Shown here piece by piece: positions 26,101 to 37,068 of a DNA stretch of 64,000 nucleotides (the first letter of the stretch is position 1; every line of letters starts with the position of its first letter). Both the position numbers and the translations under genes were made by a program. The notes under the pieces are model-generated. The model saw only the letters and a list, made by a program, of their open reading frames with translations. It was not told where the DNA came from and searched no databases. This stretch comes from Trichoplax adhaerens (taxonomy: Eukaryota > Placozoa > Uniplacotomia > Trichoplacea > Trichoplacidae). The stretch is taken from positions 7,235,855 through 7,299,854 of the forward strand of contig NW_002060946.1 of the NCBI RefSeq assembly GCF_000150275.1, in the 5' to 3' direction.

Positions 26101-28721
26101 ACTACTTCTTCCTCTATGTTATAATGATTCTGTACATGTTAGCTAGACGAGTAATAGGAAATAGATCCGACTATCATTCTTAGTTGCAGCTGTATTAACT
26201 ATTGACGTCATGCTATCGAATTGAGAAATAATCTATTATTAATATGCCAAAATGGAGACGACTAAAGCTGAATTAATACAACTGAATAAATACACGTATT
26301 TATTCTAGTACGTTAAAGTAGATGATTTTAAAATTACTAGGATAAATTAATCTTATAAGATCCATGTAAGAAGATTAATATTCACACATCGACTTCATGT
26401 TTGGGGAGGAAGAAAGTGTTCTTTCTGTCATGATAGACAATTTATATTTTAAATCCGGCTATCATGGTGCTATCAAGTATATAATCAGTATTTACATCTA
26501 TAAAACAGCTGTAAATGTTATTTAGCCGACTTTGCAAGCTTTTAGATCGATATGTTATTTCTGACTGGGGTTCAATTTATAATAACGCGTGATTAAATAA
26601 CACTAGGTTCAAATTGATATTTTTTAATCTATATTTTTATTCCATTAAAATAGAAACAGGTCTTTTATATCCCATCTGCTATTTATCAAATCACAGTAAT
26701 CTTATTAACTGGGAAACATTTGTTCTAGTCTAGAAAGAAAAACTGATAAGCTTAATTTAGCTGCAGGACAAAAAGCCCTCTTGTTGTTTATCCAATCTAT
26801 TTCATCATTGGTTGTAGAAGTGAGCTGACAGACTAACCAGATATTAAATTAAAAAAAATATCCAATCTTTAAATGACATCTCATGTAGAATTGGCGCTAG
26901 ATTGATAATTAATTACACTATTTGTCAATCGATTGATTTGAAAATATGACAATAAAATTACCGCAGTTCTTAGTACGTAAATTTAATATCCTTTATGGTG
27001 TGGCCGATTGATTGGTCGATTGTATGCTTAATTTAATAGATTAGATGATTTTCAAAGCTTACCTCTCTCTTTTAGTTGTATGAAGGTAAATAAAGAAATA
27101 AATGTAGGATTATGAAAAGAATGTCTTCAAGTCAATCGGATCTAGTCTGATAGACAAGTACAATATAAAAATTTTTTGAAAGAAATGCTACTGACCATGT
27201 AGATACCTTGTGTCTCAACATTGTGGTATTAATGAACATGCAAGCAAAGACATAGATGGCGTCCAGATGATACTTGAAAGAAATAGAAAGAGTAAAAAGC
27301 AGCGACAATGTATCATCAAAAGTTAAATCATAGCTTCCGAAAGATAGAGAATAAGTCATATAGAGTTTCTCTGATAACAAAACAATTCAATTGAAATTTG
27401 TAAACCTCAAGCCACGCAATGTCTGAGATTTTTGTTAGATTACATCTGCTAATCCTTGCTAGTTAGAGTTGATTAATGTCCTGAATCTACGATTAGCTCA
27501 TACTATATTTATCTATCGAATATTGGGCTACGTAATGACTTGTTAATCACAATGAATAAATCTAATGTCGGTATCAAGGCATCTATGTATAAATTAATTA
27601 ATTAAATCGATGAAATGAACCATTAAGTTGTATGTCAAGTGAAAGCTAAATTACTTTGAGTATGTGTTGTTTGTACTGCACCATTTTGAGTGTACAGCGG
27701 ACTACCTGAACGGTTCTGTAGATACTATGGCTACTGCTCAACGCTGTATTAATGTCATTTATTTGTATTAACGATTCCTGAACAAACTATAAGCAGCATT
27801 AGTACCGGATAGTATCGCTGCATTAAATGCGAAATTAGCGTTTATGTGATGATATAATAATTGGGCAAATTCAAATAATCCTCCGCCAAAAAAATTGATT
27901 TATTTACAATCATGATAGATATTAGATTGATACTTGTTAAATAGTCGATGCTTAAACGCAAATAAACGTGAAATTATCATTTCAAAAATAATAGAGCTTT
28001 TCATTGGTTCGATTACTATCAACGCCTGAAGTTACAATTTTGCTTTCATAATTTACTTACGATCATGTGTATCAACAGAGCTAAAAAAATGCAACAGATA
28101 CCGAAGTACAATGCAGAAAATGCCTTGCATATTAATCTTGGATTTTTAGCATTGTTAAAATCATTTCGCTTCAGTTTTATTCCTATGTATACTGACGGTG
28201 AAAGTTATTATTTCTTATTATGTGTCCGGATTAATGATAAAAACGCTGATTACTCTTTTTTGATCTACCTTCATAAACACAGCCTAGAGGAATGTTAAAT
28301 TGAAAACATACGTGCTATCCTTTCATAGCAAATTGGCCCCAAGCAGCTAGTATTTCGTTGCAAGTTATACGTATAAGAGCGGTTTCATTCCGTACTGTTT
28401 GATCATTCTAGTATTACGTCAGTTTACGTAATATTGTAATAGATACCAATGTATTAGAAGCAATTCAATTTTTTATGTTATATTTCAATAGAAAATACTG
28501 AATATCTGATATTATAGTTGATCCTTAATTATCAATCTTGTCCTATTGAAGCGTTCGATAATCGAATTAATATCAGTGAGCTAATATTAAATACTTATAT
28601 ATTGAGATATATAAATATGCTTTACCCCATGTGTATCCACGAAGTAGTGGATCTTCTCATGGGAATTTTAATACATTATTCTACTTCTAAAGATAGACAG
28701 TATACTAAAAAGGAACAATCG
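23162..28721. other. AT-rich stretch of 5.5 kb without convincing genes
   Basis: Lies upstream of the GPCR start and downstream of the ZNF511 stop. Composition is very AT-rich, open frames are short, and no tandem array, terminal repeat or transposase-like peptide was seen. Two segments with weak coding character (near 24240-24450 and 27770-28250) are recorded under rejected observations. Promoter sequence for the GPCR is expected just right of 23161. Confidence 0.55.
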
Positions 28722-30728
28722 TCAGGTTTGCATATTTTCTGGACAGTGATCACGCTTTTCTTTTTTTTTTCCACGACGTTTCTTTCCAGAGGATGGATTT
28801 TGAAAGCCTCGACCTTTCCCACGGCCAAATGAAAATTGTTTGGGCACCCTAATTTGTTTTATAAGGAATATTTTTAGTATTAGTTTACAAAGTATATTCC
28901 ATGGTAAAATACGAATATAAGAGCGTATATAATCCGTCATGACTAACCTATCTTGTCCTTTACTTCGAGATTCAGTGGAGAGGAATGAATCTACCGACGT
29001 CTATACAAGATTACAATAAATAGTTGTTTTAGTAACAATTCTATTGCAATTCAACTTGTACTTTAATTTATTTTTACTACACACACATACCATATCGCTA
29101 AATTTGGCCTCCTCAATATCCATTCGATCTTTCACCGGGCTCACATTTTCTCTATCGTAAGTGAATAATAAAATAGAGAGATGTTATAATAAGCTAGAAA
29201 CTACCGTTAACTCTGCACATTAATAGGTGCTACGGATAGCGTACAGTTGCTTTTTCTTTGTTGTTAGCTTGGTAGCAAATCGAAAATTTTTTGGATATTG
29301 ATGGACTGTTATTAAATGTTTCAATCGAATATCACTTGTAGCAAATTTTTCCTGACACCCGTCCACCAAGCACTCATACTAGAAAAGAAATAATATTTGT
29401 AGATTACTAACAGAATCTATAATTTTATTTACAAAATTGTAGTGGTAAATGCAAATGACAAACTAAGAATCATGGCCATGAAAAATAATATATTTGGAGA
29501 GAGTAGAGCCGGTATTTCCGTACCATATTTTGTTTTTGACATAACATTTCAAATAGAGTGTCATGCGATTCTAGTACATGGATCTCGAGAAATCGAGATG
29601 ATGGAAAATTTCTTCTACAATGGTTGCATATATTGCGATGGGTGCTATTGTAATGGTTCTCGAAGCTATTAATGAAATGCAATGTTATAGTTAGGATAAC
29701 GATATTGATGGTCGGTAAGGTAATGGATAAAAGATAGATCAGTATCTACTGTAGTCATAATATAGGAATAAAGAAGAAGGAAAAATTCAATCCTGAAGGT
29801 TGCAACCTGGCGATTGAAGTGAAAGCTTTGTCACAACTGGCGATATTACACGTTATTTCTTTCCTAGATTTAAGGCAAAAAAGAAAAATTAATTTGCTAT
29901 TATTAAAACAATGATAGCGAATTGACTGTATGCATTCAATTATGATAAGTACTATGACTATTCAAAGTTCCATCATCAACGACAGTGAATGTGCTATATA
30001 ACAAGCATTAAATAGTCCTGATTTGATGTACTGTATTTCGCATAATGAATCCTCTTTAGAGCGTCAGAGAGCATTACGTTAATCATGATCATCCTTGTCA
30101 ACAAGAGATCTAATTTATACTTAATCAGTTATTTACGTGCCTTTTATCCGCGAAAGCCAAATCCTCCAATTCTTCAGCTAATTGCTTAACACCTCCATAG
30201 CAACATGCGTCGCCATCCTATAAATCATTCAATAATAGTTTAACGACTACATTATCGAAGTAAAAGGTATCCGTTCTACGTTGCAAGCATGATGTTCATT
30301 TACAGTTCATGCAATCTAAAGAGAGATTGATGCTATGGAAAAAGGCATTCTCTACCCTTGTCTCATTTACTACTGCACACGCTACGCAATCACTTATGGT
30401 AAACTGACAAGGATTTTGAGTTTCAAAATGTAATGCAGAAATTGAGATCAATTTGACTAATCCATAGTAGTATGGAATCCATGCAATGGGTAGTGCACCA
30501 TGTGTCGAAATGGAAGCGTTAATATAGTGTGCACTGCACAGTATGTAAGCTAAAACCAAGTAGAAAAAATGCAATTTCTATCCTTGGCCACTAGCTTTTA
30601 TATACGTACTATCGAACGAAGATGAAAACAACTGCGGAGATTCTCACCTGGAAGAATGAATCTGTTGGGACGAATTTTCTCTTCAACGGCATCATCCAAT
30701 TCAGCTTGATTTCCCTGTCTGTTTGCAT
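28722..30728 (-). CDS. ZNF511: Zinc finger protein 511
   Basis: C2H2 protein of the ZNF511 family. Exons on the minus strand: 30648-30728 (ATG at 30728), 30141-30217, 29817-29863, 29524-29665, 29245-29378, 29091-29151, 28948-29000 and 28722-28848, all phase-consistent if the second intron uses a GC donor (see findings). Family marks are DSFFQ/DGD across the first junction; TCNIASCDKAF and FENHYNSTH for finger 1; NICNHCRRNFPS and EIHVLESHDTLF for finger 2; QNM/YECLVDGCQEKF and HLITVHQYPKNFRF for finger 3; and the C-terminal FGRGKGRGFQ followed by a Lys/Arg tail, the same element that ends vertebrate ZNF511. About 240 residues. Cellular function is poorly known; a nuclear, nucleic-acid-binding role is assumed from the fingers. 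It is divergent from calsequestrin. Confidence 0.9.
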
Positions 30729-30924
30729 ACCTTGAAATGCTTCAGCACTATTTGGATGATTGCATGATCGAGGTGGAAAGTAGTCAGGTCGATATCACCT
30801 TTGAGTGAAGATTTTTGCATTAACTCTTGTTGGTCTCCGAATATGCTCAACTAGCTCTCTCGATATCAGACCAATAGTGGATTACTTTTCAAAAGTCCCG
30901 CGGCTGTTATGGTTACCGTATGAG

Positions 30925-31030
30925 CAAAGTGTGCTGTACGGTACAGTACAGTATATCACAGTCCTATAGTACGTTATAGTGAGTACAGTGTGGTAGGTAG
31001 AATACTGTACACCATACAGTATAGTACTTT
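30925..31030. repeat. GTACAGTAC-type palindromic cluster
   Basis: Short run of GTGCTGTACGGTACAGTACAG-like and ATACTGTAC words just left of the TA microsatellite. It belongs to the same word family as the arrays at 8575-9450 and 56590-56965. Confidence 0.65.
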
Positions 31031-31039
31031 TCTCCCTAT

Positions 31040-31062
31040 ATACTGTACATATATATATACTG

Positions 31063-31098
<36 letters not shown>

Positions 31099-31350
31099 CA
31101 TATATACAGTATGTATGTTAATATGTACTGTATATGGTATATATTGTTACATATACGGTATGTATATATATATATATATATGCTACGGTCAATATATATA
31201 TATAATGTGTATATGTATATTTTTATATATGTATGTATATACACTATTATACAGTATGTATGTTAATATTTACCGTATAGGGAATATGTTGTTACATATA
31301 CAGATATATATTCGTAGATACAGTATGTATATAATATATACTATATATAT
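31040..31350. repeat. Imperfect TA/TATG microsatellite
   Basis: Long blocks of (TA)n with interspersed TATG, TACTG and TTAATATGTACTG words. Two related sub-blocks, near 31105-31200 and 31245-31345, share ACAGTATGTATGTTAATAT, so the microsatellite itself has been duplicated. Tyr/Ile-rich open frames on both strands are artefacts of the repeat. Confidence 0.85.
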
Positions 31351-31469
31351 GTATATGTTGATGAGCCTTATTGGCAACTAGCCATTTTGTATGGCATATT
31401 GAATACTTTATTTTCTATTTATAGCAGTATATGGCTATCATTTTCTTCCTTTTCTTTCATGGCAGTACT

Positions 31470-31910
31470 GTTATGAGCGGTGTATTTTATTATGCGGTCT
31501 GTATCTCCCTGAGTCACTAAATCGTTTTCTAGGCTTTTATTTAGAACTAGTAAGACGCATTTGCAGTATTGTATGCTATTCCTACACAATGTAGTACTCT
31601 ACGACATGAAATAGGTTAGCATATCGTTGTGAGTTGTGCATTTTGCTATACAATTTTCTGTAGTTCCCCGAGTCACGGAATCGTTGGTTTGATTTAGAAG
31701 GTTTCACTAGATCTACAGTATTGTATGGCATAGTGTTGTAACATGGATTTTAAAGTGGATATTCTCGTCGAAATTTCTCTTCCAAGTTATTGTGAGCTGT
31801 ACGTTTTACTGTACAAGTATAGTCTTTTGCAGAAAGTTTTCGTAAAATTCCCGGAGTCTATGCATCATCGACGAACCCTATTTAGAACTAGCCCATACAT
31901 GATAATGAAA
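31470..31910. repeat. Three diverged direct copies of a unit of about 155-160 bp
   Basis: Copies begin near 31473, 31628 and 31787. Shared landmarks are TGTGAGCTGT(A/G)C(A/G)TTTT, then CCC(G/T)GAGTC, then an AATCGTT-like word, then TTTAGAACTAG and CAGTATTGTATG. Copies are clearly related but have many substitutions, so this is an old tandem duplication. No coding function is evident. Confidence 0.65.
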
Positions 31911-33317
31911 TCGAACGGATCATCCGCTAATTGCTAATCTAATCTTAGCGTGTATTGACGATACTATACAATGTCCATATTAGCTTATAGTCCATAAAAA
32001 TACCAGCAGAATCACTTCCCCATCGTCTTTGCTACAGTAGTCCAGTTTGTAATGTTATTGCCCACTTATCTACTAATTAGGCACACTAATATCGATCATG
32101 ATGATAATGCCTATAAAACAGTAAAAATAACGTAATACAATTAGAACCATACTAGGCCACAATCTAGAATATATATATACGAGTAGATGTGTGTTAGCGT
32201 ATTGGGTTCAGAATCCTTTCCCTGTGTAGCAGTATATATCTCTCTCTCTACCTTGTACCTGACGGACTTACAGTAATAAAGTTCTCTTCTCTGAAACAGC
32301 TCTTTCTCGTCTCAGTCTATAAGTAGAAAGACATATTAATTACACGGTTAATACAGTACTCATGCAAGACGTAGAGTACATAGTGTTCAACACGAATCGA
32401 CAGCTCGTCAAACGCCACCACAATCCAGTACCTTGGACTACTAAATCAATTTAGTATTTATTGAGTAGTCCATGACTTTACGTACTCCTTTTGGAGAGTT
32501 TATCGCTATTCGGTCTAAATGAACCACACTTATACAGTACTATACTCGTCGAACGTGAAAAAATAGCCCAAATGCTGCCAGTTGATTCATTCTTACTGGA
32601 TATGCTCATACATAACTCTACCTTTGCTGCGATACTGCCATAGGATGTCCCTACTCTTTTACTAGTACAGTCATAAAGTGAACTCAAGTCGTGCTTTATA
32701 TGCTGTTGTCATGACTAGCATAATTTAGACCTGCATCCTGTAAGCTTAGCTGGTCAATTTGCCTGGGTGAAAAGTTATCCAGTAGAGAGGAAACAGTCAG
32801 CAAAGCAGCTAGCAATCCTGCTATGACGGTTGTCGTCCTATTCGATACAGAAATTTTCTAGTAAGATTGAACGAAAAATAAATCAAAAGAAATCCATAGC
32901 CCCTTTTCTATCTCATAATTTGCTATAGCTCACTATGGCAATAGAGAGAAGCAAATTTGTTAATCGATTCTTGTACAGGATAATATCGATAGGATAAAGC
33001 TCTGTTCGACATTTTTGGTCATCAATAGTCCATGGCTGACGGTGAGAGCATGGATAGTGACATTACTTCTGCGAATAACTTGAACTCCTCCATGTTAAAA
33101 GCATAATAGACCGGATATGAGTACGTGACTGGGCTTGACAGTGCAGTTGTCTTGCCTGTTGTTTAAAAAAGTTGTCACCCTCATAAAGAGACTAGCCCAT
33201 CGATACCTCTGTACCACTAGGGCGCGGCTCCTCTTGCAGGCCGCAGACGACGTACGTGGTACATGATTACACAAGCGCACAACGACTTCAGAGGCGTCCA
33301 CTTGTAATCCCTGCAAC

Positions 33318-36300
33318 ATGGCGACTTGTCGAGGTCGATGGAAATCCAACTGGAATCCCATATTGCTCATTCTATTGGTTGCTGTTCTTTGCTATGTATC
33401 TTGCCGAGAAGAAGAACCATCTCGGAATTACCAATTGCCGCAACACGATGGTAAAAGAAGAGTTGTGGAATTAACAGAAAGCAATTTTGGAAGATTGAAA
33501 AAAAATTCCGAACTTCTCGTCATCCATTTCGAGATGCCACATTATGGGCAAGAAGATGGCAAACGATCGGCTAAATTTATGCGAGATATGCTAGAGGTAG
33601 ATCATATTAATTTTTTTTTCAGTACAGTCTTTCGCTTAGATGGATCATACGTAATTAGACAGGCCTCAAGAGCTCTAGTTGATTATAGCTATTCATAGAG
33701 TACAGAGCCTGTTAAGTGGGACATGATCCGAAATAGCTTACCTCTAATTATATAATTAATTACAGACGATATCTGAGATCAATAGATACAATCTTGTTAT
33801 GTTAGTTGAACAACGGATGATTGTGACACTAATCACATAGCCTACTGGAACATTTTATACAGTAATAGGTACTATATCTTGATGCTTTTATCATACTGAA
33901 CGGTAACTTGAATTTTCAGCTCACAGCTCAGTTGTCAGAATCGAAAGGAGTTAAAGTGGCAACTCTAGATATTGTAAAGCAGATTGGACTGGCTCAAAAA
34001 ATAACAACAGGTATGGGTTAGACAACTTGATCTTATTCTTGTTCGCTATTGAATGATGCTATAGATTAGATATTTTGAAAGCAAGCAAATACAGTCATGC
34101 AGATATTTTCATACCTACATTATCATTTGATAATCCGATTTCTCTATTGCAGAAAGACAATATCCAGGCTATATTGCTACGCATTATAAAGGCAACATTA
34201 TCCCGTTCCATGGCCACAGGTAACGATGCTAAATTTTGAAGGATAACAAAGAAGCCTTGGTTGTATTAATAATATGAAAAATATCGCTATACCTATTAGC
34301 TACTAAAAATGATGTTGATTAATGTCAGTTAGAGTATTGATTTGTAATATACTTTTTTCTTATTATCTTCTTTTTCAAGATCTGTGGAAGTTTTATCAGT
34401 TTTCATCATGAGGGTAAGATAAATTGGTAGACTGAATGTTTACGGTGAAAATAAAACACTGATTATTATTTTTTCTTTGGGATTCTTTTAATTAGCCTAC
34501 AGCTAAAGTGTATCCAATTACTTTAATACTGCGTAAATCGTGCGATTGTATATTTAACGTATTATAATTTTATCCATTGTGATATCCTTTCACCAGACGT
34601 AGCAGTCATTGTTTCTTATAATTTTAACCAAATAGCTTGATTACCTCATATGCTACTCCGATTGATACTGCACTATACTGTAGAATATCGAGTATACACT
34701 AGTATATCCTATACTTGGGTACTTCTTGTCTTCGATATTATACATTGTATCATTTATCCATTGATTGTATGCTACCCCGATGGTTACTGCGCTATAGAAT
34801 ATAGAGTATACACTAATGCAAACAATACTTGGATACTTCTGGTCTTCGATAATAAACATGGTATCATTTACCACTGATGGTATGCTACCCCCAGTAATAC
34901 TGCACAATAGAATAGCGAGTATACACGAATGTATCCAATACTTGGAGACTCCTGGTCTTCAATAATAAATAATGTATCATTTACCCATTGATGGTATCAA
35001 TCGGAAAATAAGCTATTTTAAAAGCTTGGAAAAGGAGTTTGTGTAATAACTTATATCAAGGTGTTGGTTTATGTTAGCTGTTAGAAGATCCTGTCTACGA
35101 AATTGACGGAAAAAGTCGTAAAAAGCTATACGATTCTGTTGAACTGCCTAAAGTTATTGGTTATTTCGAAGGAGATGAGAGTAAAGGTTAGTGAGATGTT
35201 TCAACCAATTATGCTAATGTTCTACTGATAAAACTATATAAACAAAATTTCTCATCTTCTATAGTGAACGCTCATTTATCCATAAATATATATGATAATA
35301 CTTGCTATATTTTAATGCAGAATATAAAGCTTTTGAAGAAGCTGCCATCCCATTCAGGCCTTTAATGATGTTTTATAGTGTATTTAATAAAAAAGTATGT
35401 AGCTTATTTCCTAAATCTGCTCCTTGATAGATATAGTAGTATTCACACTATCAATTATGTTTTATAGATAGCGAAAACGTTACGTCTGAAGAAACAAAAC
35501 ACAATCACTTTCACTAAGCCTTATGAAAAACCAATTCATTTTAAGGGAGAAGTGAGTCGTCAAAATGTTTTTCTATATCTTTAAAAATGTATCTTGACAT
35601 CAAGCACACGTACACTTAACACTAGGGTAGACGATAATATTTACTAATGTTTTATTCTTGATTGAATGTAGCTGACAAAAAGTAATTTAATCGACTTTAT
35701 TAAAAAGAATAAAAAGTAAGACATTTATACAGTATCATTTCATGGCATTGAAATTCTAATTCTATTGCCTGAGATCGTTGTGTAACACGGAGTCTTTACA
35801 AATTATAGGCAGCAGTTGACTAAACTCCATGTGGAATCCTTACATGAAAATTGGGTAAAATTGATCATGCGATCATTCTAATTATTTTGCCAATATTACT
35901 ATGATATTTTCTAAAATATTGTTTGCACCTATTAACTGCTTATGCATCTTCTGTACGTATATGTAGCCGATTTTTATGAATGGTTATCTTATAGCTGCAT
36001 TTATTCGACCTAAATCACATGGTAATTATTATAACGTAAAACAGTACTTGTAATACTATATAGTAATAGTAGTTGTATACTACGTTGAAATGGTTAATAT
36101 CGTCAATATGGGCTAAATTTATCTGTGAAATTTTTACTTTTTTAAAACATATACTAATTGCTGTATCATTAATCTATTCGTATAGACGGTGTAAAATTCT
36201 TCCCGATAGTGAAATCCTTAGCCAAGCAATACCGTAAAAATGAAAAGACAGCCTTTATTTGGGTTGATCCTGATGAATTTCCAAACGTTAGTGATGTAAA

Positions 36301-36776
36301 AATAGTCTCACGTTGATTTTGTAAATAGACAATTTAGTATTAGCATTGTAGTTCTCAAAACATAACAATTGACAACAGTAGAATTTGGCTTAATAGCGTC
36401 TTATTATACCGATATTTGATAAAAAATATTAAATGTATTTGTAGATGCACGAGTATTGGAGAAGTGGGTTTAACATCAACATCGAGAACAATATTATTGG
36501 AGTAGTAAATGTGACTTCGGTAAGTTGATAATATAAAAATAACACAGTGTAGAAGTTATAATGCTAATATATACCAGTATCAATTGCAAGGTGCAATTTC
36601 TGTATGTGTTTTTTACTTTATAGAACGAAAGCACTTGGTACCGTAGAACAGCGGAAGATAAAACGACCGTAAAGGATTTAAGTACATGGCTTGATGATGT
36701 TATGGATGGAAGTGTCATGTTTGATTCATTTAATTCCAAAGCTCGTCATCCAAAGAAAAACAAACAAGAATTATAA
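33318..36776 (+). CDS. CASQ: Calsequestrin-like ER calcium-binding protein, basic tail ending KQEL
   Basis: Calsequestrins store calcium in the ER/SR lumen using three thioredoxin-like folds. Thirteen exons in phase: 33318-33596, 33920-34010, 34153-34219, 34380-34413, 35078-35186, 35321-35394, 35468-35551, 35672-35715, 35809-35854, 35967-36021, 36186-36286, 36445-36519 and 36624-36776. They give 403 residues, the usual family length. The N-terminus has a signal peptide (hydrophobic core ILLILLVAVLCYVSC). Family blocks are RVVELTESNFGRL, KVIGYFEGDESKEYKAFEEA, LIDFIKKNK, KLHVESLHENW, GYLIAAFIRP, AFIWVDPDEFPN, IIGVVNVTS and LSTWLDDVMDG. Calsequestrins normally end in a long Asp/Glu tail; here the end is KARHPKKNKQEL, basic and with a KDEL-like terminus. 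Retention in the ER by that terminus is inference. Calcium capacity is probably lower than in muscle forms. Confidence 0.9.
34645..34998. repeat. Three tandem copies of about 115 bp inside a calsequestrin intron
   Basis: In the intron between exons 34380-34413 and 35078-35186. Units begin near 34650, 34769 and 34881 and share TATGCTACCCC, GAATA(T)CGAGTATACAC, AATACTTGG, CTTCTGGTCTTCGATAATA and TGTATCATTTACCCATTGATGG. Both strands are open in places, giving repeated peptides; these are not genes. Confidence 0.88.
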
Positions 36777-37068
36777 AATGATGACATATCTCGTTTTTAA
36801 AATATGCAGCCGTTTAACTCAAACTATTGTATGTTTTTATAATGCCGGCGTTCATCTAATAATATGTTTTCGTTGAGAAAACTTAGATAATATTTTCTGA
36901 AAAATTTTTCTTATCCTTCAACACAATACGAATGATTGTAATTGTCGGACGTATACATCTGAAATTAAAAACCCTGTAACTCTGAAGTCGAAACAAAATT
37001 GTTCCTAGTTTGTGTTGAATTTTCTGAATAGACCTCTTTCCAGTTTGATGAATCTTTAATACCTCCAA
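36777..37068. other. Convergent spacer calsequestrin/HMBS (292 bp)
   Basis: Short AT-rich 3' spacer. No repeat array and no coding exon seen. Confidence 0.7.

Larger units (their letters stand above)
30729..33317. promoter_or_regulatory. Divergent spacer ZNF511/calsequestrin, repeat-rich
   Basis: About 2.6 kb between two opposite starts. It contains an ACTGTAC-type cluster (30925-31030), a TA microsatellite (about 31040-31350), a three-copy diverged repeat (31470-31910), and then unique sequence up to the calsequestrin start. A two-way promoter role is inferred only from gene orientation. Open frames in this stretch are repeat or antisense translation. Confidence 0.45.

Noticed and set aside
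27769-28250. Minus-strand segment with hydrophobic peptides (LYFGICCIFLALLIHMI ending at a GT donor; then PVLMLLIVCSGIV after an AG in matching phase), faintly like a dispanin/CD225 membrane protein
   Set aside because: Only two candidate exons, no start and no first membrane helix upstream, and the similarity is too weak to name; kept as a lead only.
30882-31381. Tyr/Ile-rich open frames on both strands
   Set aside because: Direct products of the TA microsatellite.
33095-33370. 91-codon minus-strand frame overlapping the calsequestrin start
   Set aside because: It is antisense to the first calsequestrin exon, whose signal peptide and homology are clear.
34650-34907. Overlapping open frames on both strands in a calsequestrin intron
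   Set aside because: They repeat with the 115-bp intronic tandem unit and would interrupt a well-supported gene.
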